Below are positions 58,831 through 64,000 of a stretch of 64,000 bases of DNA, piece after piece. Source of the DNA: Endomychus coccineus (taxonomy: Eukaryota; Arthropoda; Insecta; Coleoptera; Endomychidae); contig OY294070.1 in assembly GCA_958510875.1 (NCBI GenBank), positions 4,526,001 through 4,590,000 of the forward strand. Direction: 5' to 3'. The notes under the pieces were generated by a model. The model saw only the letters and a program-made list of their open reading frames with translations, was not told where the DNA came from and did no database searches. How positions within the stretch are numbered: position 1 is the stretch's first letter; each line of letters opens with the position of its first letter. Made by a program: the position numbers and the translations under genes.

Positions 58831-58874
58831 GTCTTTACGTACGTTTCGGTCTCACGACCATCATCAGAAGACTT
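58831..58874 (-). ncRNA. Hammerhead-ribozyme-like motif (Penelope copy 1)
   Basis: Read on the minus strand: stem I 5' strand AAGTCTT, core CTGATGA, a 4-bp hairpin GGTC-GTGA-GACC, core GAAAC, the palindromic short stem ACGTACGT, a UA site, then AAGAC, which pairs with GTCTT. One extra base lies between CTGATGA and the hairpin compared with the consensus. The self-complementary short stem fits the dimer-type hammerheads known from Penelope-like elements. Confidence 0.65.
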
Positions 58875-59253
58875 ATTTTGTCAAAAAGGGGTTAACTAAA
58901 ACTAATTAGCACAAGCGTCCATATCGCACAATTTTCAATCAAAAAGCTCAGGCCGTCGAAACAAACAGAACCACGAATAATCGAAAATTGTATCGTTAAT
59001 ATTAAAGTATAGATTTTTTTGTAACAAGAAACCACTGTTAAGTAATATTCTCATAATGTACAAACGCATATTGCTATGGTCTCAAAGCAACTGGAGTTCG
59101 AAGCTATTTGTTTGTAATAACTCGACCCAGATGTAGATTTATGACGTACTTGAAAAGGTTTTAGACCTGCATTGGAATTTACTTTACTTTAAGCGTTCTT
59201 CCTAAAATATACTTTTAACATTATAAAGACGTATGTAGGAATTTGCAAGAGTT

Positions 59254-60269
59254 TTAATTAATCAAGTTAGTATAAATCTGACTCAATCCCTGAATATCAT
59301 TCCTATGATTTACAGAATTTGAATCCCTTTTCATGTGAATCATCTCCAGGATAGATCTTTTATAATAATTGGTTTCTTTAGTTAAAATATTAACATTTTT
59401 GTCATCAAATTGATGGTTATAATCATAACAGTGCTTAGCAAGGGCGGTGGAATTTTCTAAGTTATTATTACTTGTGCTATACTTATGGCCGTACATTCTT
59501 TTTTGTAAATATTGTTTAGAGATTCCAGTATAAGTTCCATCACAATCTAAACAATTCAATTTATATACTGTATGGGTTTGTTTATCTTTAGGTATTACAG
59601 GTTTTAGATTTGAGAAATATTTCCCAACACAGTTAGTAGGTTTATGCGCAACATTTATATCGTACTTTTTCAAACATTTCTTAATTTTTTCTGAGGTCTC
59701 CGGAATGTATGGTAAAGTTATATAATTGTCTGTATTACCTGTTATGTTATTTTTATAAGAAGAACCATTATAGATTTTGTTTATTCTCTCTTTAAAGATA
59801 GGATTGGTTTTTTTTGGGTAGCCATTCATTTCCAATGCATTACGAACAATTTTTAAATTTTTGGGACAGTCCTCTGCGTGGGATAATTTTACCGCGCGGT
59901 CTGTGAGGCTGTTTATGACACTTTTTTTATAACAAGCTGGTGCAACGGAATTGAAATGAAGATAACGTTGAGACCAGACTTCTTTAGTAACCAAGAAGTT
60001 TTTATTTTTCCATCTGCATCATGCCTAATGGTCATATTTAGAAAATTAATGTTATTGTTTATTTCTATTTCACAAGTGAATTGAAGTTTACAATGGAAAT
60101 TGTTAAATTTATTAATCACATATTGAATTTTATCGTTGGGAACACACATAAGGCAATCATCTACATACCGTTTAAAGAATACAGGCTGAAAATCTAATGA
60201 ATTTATAACAGATTCCTCTAGGCATTCCATAACGAGGTTAGCAATGGTAGCTGAAATAGGAGATCCCAT
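59254..60269 (-). pseudogene. Penelope-like RT plus GIY-YIG protein, frameshifted
   Basis: Two overlapping frames make one broken protein. The first (60269-59913) has MGSPISATIANLVMECLEES then FFKRYVDDCLM, with both catalytic Asp, and INFLNMTI. The second (59994-59254) continues with RYLHFNS, NPIFKERINKIY and the GIY-YIG-like nuclease, where VYKLNCLDCDGTYTG holds the two-strand motif, followed by RMYGHKYS (helix with Arg/His) and a conserved 'ALAKHCYDYNHQFD' segment. One frameshift near 59960 separates them. In living elements the RT copies RNA and the GIY-YIG nuclease opens the target. This copy lacks its N-terminus. Confidence 0.88.
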
Positions 60270-60464
60270 TGCTGTGCCGAAAATTTGTCCAAAATATTGC
60301 TCACCGTACTGAAAATAAGTGCATTCTAAACAAAACTTTACCGCATTTATAAAATAAACAAAATCTATAATGGTTCTTTTTATAAAAATAACATAACAGG
60401 TAATACAGACAATTATATAACTTTACCATACATTCCGGAGACCTCAGAAAAAATTAAGAAATGT

Positions 60465-60884
60465 TTGAAAAAGTACGATATAAATGTTGCGCATAAACCT
60501 ACTAACTGTGTTGGGAAATATTTCTCAAATCTAAAACCTGTAATACCTAAAGATAAACAAACCCACACAGTATATAAATTGAATTGTTTAGATTGTGATG
60601 GAACTTATACTGGAATCTTTAAACAATATTTACAAAAAATAATGTACGGCCATAAGTATAGCACAAGAAATAATAACTTAGAAAATTCCACCGCCCTTGC
60701 TAAGCACTGTTTTGATTATAACCATCAATTTGATTACAAAAATGTTAATATTTTAACTAAAGAAACCAATTATTATAAAAGATCTATCCTGGAGATCATT
60801 CACATAAAAAGGGATTCAAATTCTGTAAATCATAGGAATGATATTCAGGGATTGAGTCAGATTTATACTAACTTGATTAATTAA
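60465..60884 (+). pseudogene. GIY-YIG endonuclease domain of the inverted Penelope copy
   Basis: Open frame of 139 codons with VYKLNCLDCDGTYTGIF, KIMYGHKYS and the conserved ending. Differences from the main copy are few (ISKQYLQKRM against IFKQYLQKIM, where a conserved Arg is lost). It has no RT, so it is a truncated copy. The frame itself is not broken. Confidence 0.85.
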
Positions 60885-61263
60885 AACTCTTGCAAATTCT
60901 CACATACGTCTTTATAATGTCAAAAGTATATTTTAGGAAGAACGCTTAAAGTAAAGTAAATTCCAATGCAGGTCTAAAACCTTTTCAAGTACGTCATAAA
61001 TCTACATCTGGGTCGAGTTATTACAAACAAATAGCTTCGAACTCCAGTTGCTTTGAGACCATAGCAATATGCGTTTGTACATTATGAGAATATTACTTAA
61101 CAGTGGTTTCTTGTTACAAAAAAATCTATACTTTAATATTAACGATACAATTTTCGATTATTCGTGGTTCTGTTCGTTTCGACGGCGTGAGCTTTTTGTT
61201 TGAAAATTGTGCGATATGGACGCTTGTGCTAATTAGTTTTAGTTAACCCCTTTTTGACAAAAT

Positions 61264-61307
61264 AAGTCTTCTGATGATGGTCGTGAGACCGAAACGTACG
61301 TAAAGAC
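61264..61307 (+). ncRNA. Hammerhead-ribozyme-like motif (Penelope copy 2)
   Basis: Identical in layout to 58831-58874: AAGTCTT, CTGATGA, GGTC-GTGA-GACC hairpin, GAAAC, ACGTACGT, AAGAC. Stem I pairs GTCTT with AAGAC. The same one-base insert precedes the hairpin. Confidence 0.65.
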
Positions 61308-61418
61308 GAACATTCATAACAGAGTGTTAATGTGACCTAATTCCCGAGAATTTTTTTATATAATTCATACTGGGTCAAGAATCTTATTATATTATTAACA
61401 CTTACGTTTTATATTTTA

Positions 61419-61462
61419 GTTTTTACGTACGTTTCGGTCTCACGACCGTCATCAGAAGACTT
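61419..61462 (-). ncRNA. Hammerhead-like motif (Penelope copy 3), stem I weakened
   Basis: The core CTGATGA, CGGTC-GTGA-GACC hairpin, GAAAC and ACGTACGT are kept. The 3' strand of stem I is AAAAAC instead of AAGAC, so the outer stem is interrupted. Confidence 0.55.
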
Positions 61463-61883
61463 ATTATTTCAATAACCTGATAACTTAGAACTAATTGTAT
61501 TCACACAAAGCGTCCTTATCGCGCCAATTTCGGCGAACGTCGCCGAAACGAACAGAAATACGAAATCGAAACTGTAAAACACAAATGTTATAAGTATGTG
61601 AGGTATATCAAGAATCCCCTATTTAGTAGAAATCACAAAAAATGCGATCACATTTCATCATAGTATATGAACGACTAACACGAGACAAGTTCAAGTATTT
61701 ACTTTCGAACCAGATGTCACGATTTATTAGGTAATAAAAGAAGGCCTGGCCCCTGAGATATACTTTCGACCATTCTACCTAAAAATATACTTTTGACAAT
61801 ATAATGACGCAAGTAGGAATATGCAAGAATATTAATTAATTAAATTAGTATAAATGACTTAGAGTCTGAACGTCAGTCCTATG
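61463..61883 (-). mobile_element. Penelope 3' region, third copy
   Basis: Words such as AAAATATACTTTTGACA and GCAAGTAGGAATATGCAAGA match 59209-59245 of the main copy with moderate divergence. It is an older insertion of the same or a sister family, cut at about 61883 by a Tc-type scrap. Confidence 0.7.
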
Positions 61884-61990
61884 ATTGGCCACCATGCTCC
61901 CCTGATTGTAGCCCACTGGATTTCAGTGTTTGGGGGCTTATGGAATACGATATTCATTCTGAATCGATTGAGAACATGACAAAGTGAAAT
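61884..61990 (+). pseudogene. Tc3-like transposase scrap
   Basis: The plus strand reads DWPPCSPDCSPLDFSVWGLM, the 'WPPQSPDLSPLDY..WG' motif holding the third catalytic acid of Tc/mariner transposases. Only about 35 codons are left. It lies 170 bp before SDR gene 3. Confidence 0.7.
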
Positions 61991-62160
61991 TGTCTATCAA
62001 TTTATTATTTAATTATTAAGATATGACAAGTAGATATAGTATAATTATATCAAACACTATGCTATCTTCCCTAATCTCCAAACTAATATATTTATATAAG
62101 ATGACTACTAAAGAAACTTTCAATTTAGTGCAACGTTTATAATATAGTCCACACAAAAAT

Positions 62161-62268
62161 ATGGCTGTTTCAATGGATAGATGGAAGGGAAAAGTGGCGG
62201 TAGTTACTGGAGCCAGTGCAGGGATAGGGGCAGCTATAGCACAAAAGCTTGTAGAGGAAGGTCTTCAG
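62161..62268 (+). CDS. Short-chain dehydrogenase/reductase, gene 3, exon 1 (partial gene)
   Basis: Thirty-six codons from ATG to a GTTAGT donor, the same length and phase as exon 1 of genes 1 and 2. The cofactor motif TGASAGIG is at 16-23. The start is [17 protein letters not shown] and the end KLVEEGLQ. Differences from gene 2 are few (K9, I26, Q28, Q36). The remaining exons must lie beyond the window, after the transposon in intron 1. The role is as for the other two genes. A transposon of over 1.6 kb begins about 60 bp after the donor. Confidence 0.88.
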
Positions 62269-62328
62269 GTTAGTTTGTCAGATATACAATTCATAAACAA
62301 TTGACTAGGAAAACGGGAAAGATCACAT

Positions 62329-64000
62329 ACAGGATGTCCTCGAACTGCGTGGCCAAAATAAAACCGAAGATTCTTTGATTCGAAAAAAAGTTGATGAGCC
62401 TTTTTACTTTTGCCTCAAGTGTCTTGTACCCGGTAGAGAGCTTCAAAATTGCAAAAATAATTTTGTTTTTTCGGTATAACTTGAGAACGTGATGAAGAAC
62501 TTTTACAATATTTAGCAGGTGAGTTACTGTCAATAATGGCCATTTTTGAGAGTGGAGCACAGAGCCTTAGAGACCATAGAAATGGCTCAAACTTGAGGAT
62601 GTAACGGGAAAAGTGTCCAGAACTTTTTTGTGGTCAATGTAATTCACTCTATATTTTTTATGTAGATAGCTTATCTAATTTGAAAACTTTTCTTACTCTT
62701 AGAAAATTTTGATAAAATCAACGGATTAGCTTGAAAAAATTAATTTTCGAGTCTGCAATTTTGGCTTACTAATTTTACTTGATTAAAATACCTTAATTGC
62801 CTTTGCTTTTCTAATGTCATTTTGGCATTTGAAGAATTTATTCTCAAAACTGTCAGTTTTTACTTTACTTTCCGTAAAAATTTTATAAAATTATGGCTCA
62901 AAATTTCACTAACACTGAAATGGTTGATATGTTATTGATTTATGGACTTTGTCGTTGCAATGGCCGGAGAAGGGAAAGATATCCGCATCGCAGAATTCCA
63001 AATCGGCAAACCTTCGCGAAACTGGCAAATTTGAAGCAAATCGCAGAGAAACTGGACGCAGACGGACAAGAAGGACGTTAGAGCTCGATGAAGCGATACT
63101 GGAAGCGGTTCAAACTGAACCTGGGATAAGCACACTACGTTTGGGACTTCGTATTGGAGCCTCAAAATCATTAGTTCATAATGTACTGAAAGAAGAACTG
63201 TCGTATCCCTATCATATTAAAACAGTTCAAGACTTATTGCCCGTGGATCCAGGTCATCGGCTAGATTTCTGTCGGCTTATTGTCCAAAGACAAAACGCAA
63301 ACCCCAATTTTTGTAGAAGAATTCTGTTCACGGACGAAGATACTTTCACGAGATGTGGTCCTTTTAACCTCCATAATGAACATTTCTATGCTGATGAAAA
63401 TCCTCATGAAACGGAAGTTACATATTTTCAGAATCAAACTAAAATCAATGTTTGGGTTGGAATTGTGGATAACTTTATTATTGGCCCTACCGTTATACCC
63501 GATCGATTGAACGGGGAGAACTACTTGAACTTTTTGGAACAAAGGCTACTTGAACTGTTGGAAGACTTGCCCTTACACATTCATCGTGGCCTGGTTTATC
63601 CATGATGGTGCACCTCCTCATTTCACATTAGCTGTGAGGCGACATTTGAATGCGGAATATCCAGATCGCTGGATAGGTAGAGGACACGATGCACCAGTGA
63701 ACTGGCCGGCCCGCTCCCCTGATTTGACGCCCTGCGACTTCTTTCTATGGGGCGCTTTGAAGTCGAAAGTTTATGCAGCTCCAGTGAACACACGAGAGGA
63801 ATTGTTGCAACGAATTAATCATGAAGCGGATTTATTGAAGAATGATCCTGAAGTACTAGCCAGAGTTCAATCCAATTTCTTGAAACGAATTAATTTGTGT
63901 ATTCAGGAAAATGGGCAACATTTCGAACAATTGATGCCTTAGCGATTTCCCAAAAAGTTTTGTTGTTTCTTTTAATTTAGCATTTGTTTTTCCTAAATCA
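62329..64000 (+). mobile_element. IS630/Tc1/mariner-superfamily transposon, right end beyond window
   Basis: A probable left end starts near 62329 (ACAGGATGTCCTCGAACTGC). About 560 bp of untranslated DNA precedes the transposase. The right end is not in the window, so inverted repeats and target duplication cannot be checked. It sits in intron 1 of SDR gene 3 in the sense orientation. Confidence 0.65.
62893..63942 (+). pseudogene. DDD-type transposase with two frameshifts
   Basis: It starts MAQNFTNTEMVDMLLIYG, with an N-terminal helix-turn-helix and PHRRIPNRQTFAKL. A frameshift near 63025 moves into a frame with RETGRRRTRRT, an HTH (TLRLGLRIGASKSLVHNVL), YPYHIKTVQDLLPVD and LFTDEDTF (first catalytic Asp). 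A second shift near 63590 moves to WFIHDGAPPHF (second Asp) and WPARSPDLTPCDFFLWG (third). The ending is CIQENGQHFEQL. Total about 340 codons, usual for the family. The second and third Asp (HDG to CDFF) are separated by 43 residues, more than the 34 of mariner. This resembles the insect DDE_3-like lineage. The two shifts make it inactive, although all catalytic residues are kept. Confidence 0.88.

Larger units (their letters stand above)
58816..60350 (-). mobile_element. Penelope-like retroelement, main copy (5' truncated)
   Basis: Minus-strand element with RT, then GIY-YIG endonuclease, then a 3' region ending in a hammerhead-like motif and 43-bp repeats. The RT fingers are missing, so the copy is 5' truncated. 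Its downstream two-thirds is repeated in inverted orientation at 60352-61365. The layout with an attached partial inverted copy is typical of this class. Confidence 0.85.
60352..61365 (+). mobile_element. Penelope partial copy in inverted orientation
   Basis: Begins inside the region before GIY-YIG (AATAAACAAAATCTATAATG, matching 59780) and runs to the element's tail. It is near identical to the complement of 59785-58816. With the main copy it forms a long inverted repeat with 566 bp of single-copy RT sequence in the middle. Confidence 0.88.

Overview
The window is nuclear DNA from an animal, most likely an insect. It is AT-rich, its genes are split by short phase-conserved GT-AG introns with AATAAA signals downstream, and most of it is transposable-element debris of arthropod types (piggyBac, hAT, mariner, Penelope-like, gypsy, several non-LTR clades). 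A beetle is possible, but nothing here proves the order. I see no bacterial-type gene.

Five host genes can be supported. (1) A C2H2 zinc-finger protein at 18.3-19.5 kb (+), with a probable small 5' coding exon. (2-4) Three tandem, same-strand paralogues of a short-chain dehydrogenase/reductase (SDR, family-member-11 or farnesol-dehydrogenase type). Gene 1 (29052-36901) and gene 2 (41525-46135) are complete four-exon genes of 261 and 263 codons with identical splice phases. Gene 3 shows only exon 1 (62161-62268) before the window ends. (5) A complete six-exon signal-peptide-peptidase-like 3 (SPPL3) gene on the minus strand (57983-53110, 377 aa) lies between SDR genes 2 and 3. All exon joins were worked out by hand and preserve family motifs across the junctions.

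Layout: 1-9.4 kb is a graveyard of non-LTR retrotransposon pieces plus one Penelope-like piece. From 9.4 to 26.3 kb there are copies of a degenerate tandem repeat of about 550 bp. Into these is inserted a very young gypsy-type LTR element (11014-17058, LTRs apparently identical over 1617 bp, internally deleted), and the zinc-finger gene and a 1.4-kb foldback element lie among them. From 26.8 to 46 kb are SDR genes 1 and 2. Their introns and the spacer hold a solo LTR with a perfect 4-bp target duplication, a Penelope copy split by a LINE, a piggyBac element split by a hAT element (both with intact target duplications), and a mariner relic. From 46.4 to 53 kb are LINE scraps, two TIR elements and a tRNA-like sequence. 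The large SPPL3 intron 4 is filled by a TTAA-flanked foldback holding two further foldbacks and an amplified 427-bp unit. From 58.6 to 61.9 kb is a cluster of three Penelope-like copies in head-to-head and tail arrangement. Their ends carry hammerhead-ribozyme-like motifs. The window ends in a broken IS630/Tc1/mariner-superfamily transposon inside intron 1 of SDR gene 3.

The most interesting signals are the hammerhead-like RNA motifs of the Penelope cluster, the repeated primer-binding-site-like units in the LTR tails, the solo LTR ending 20 nt before an SDR splice acceptor, and the nested foldbacks.
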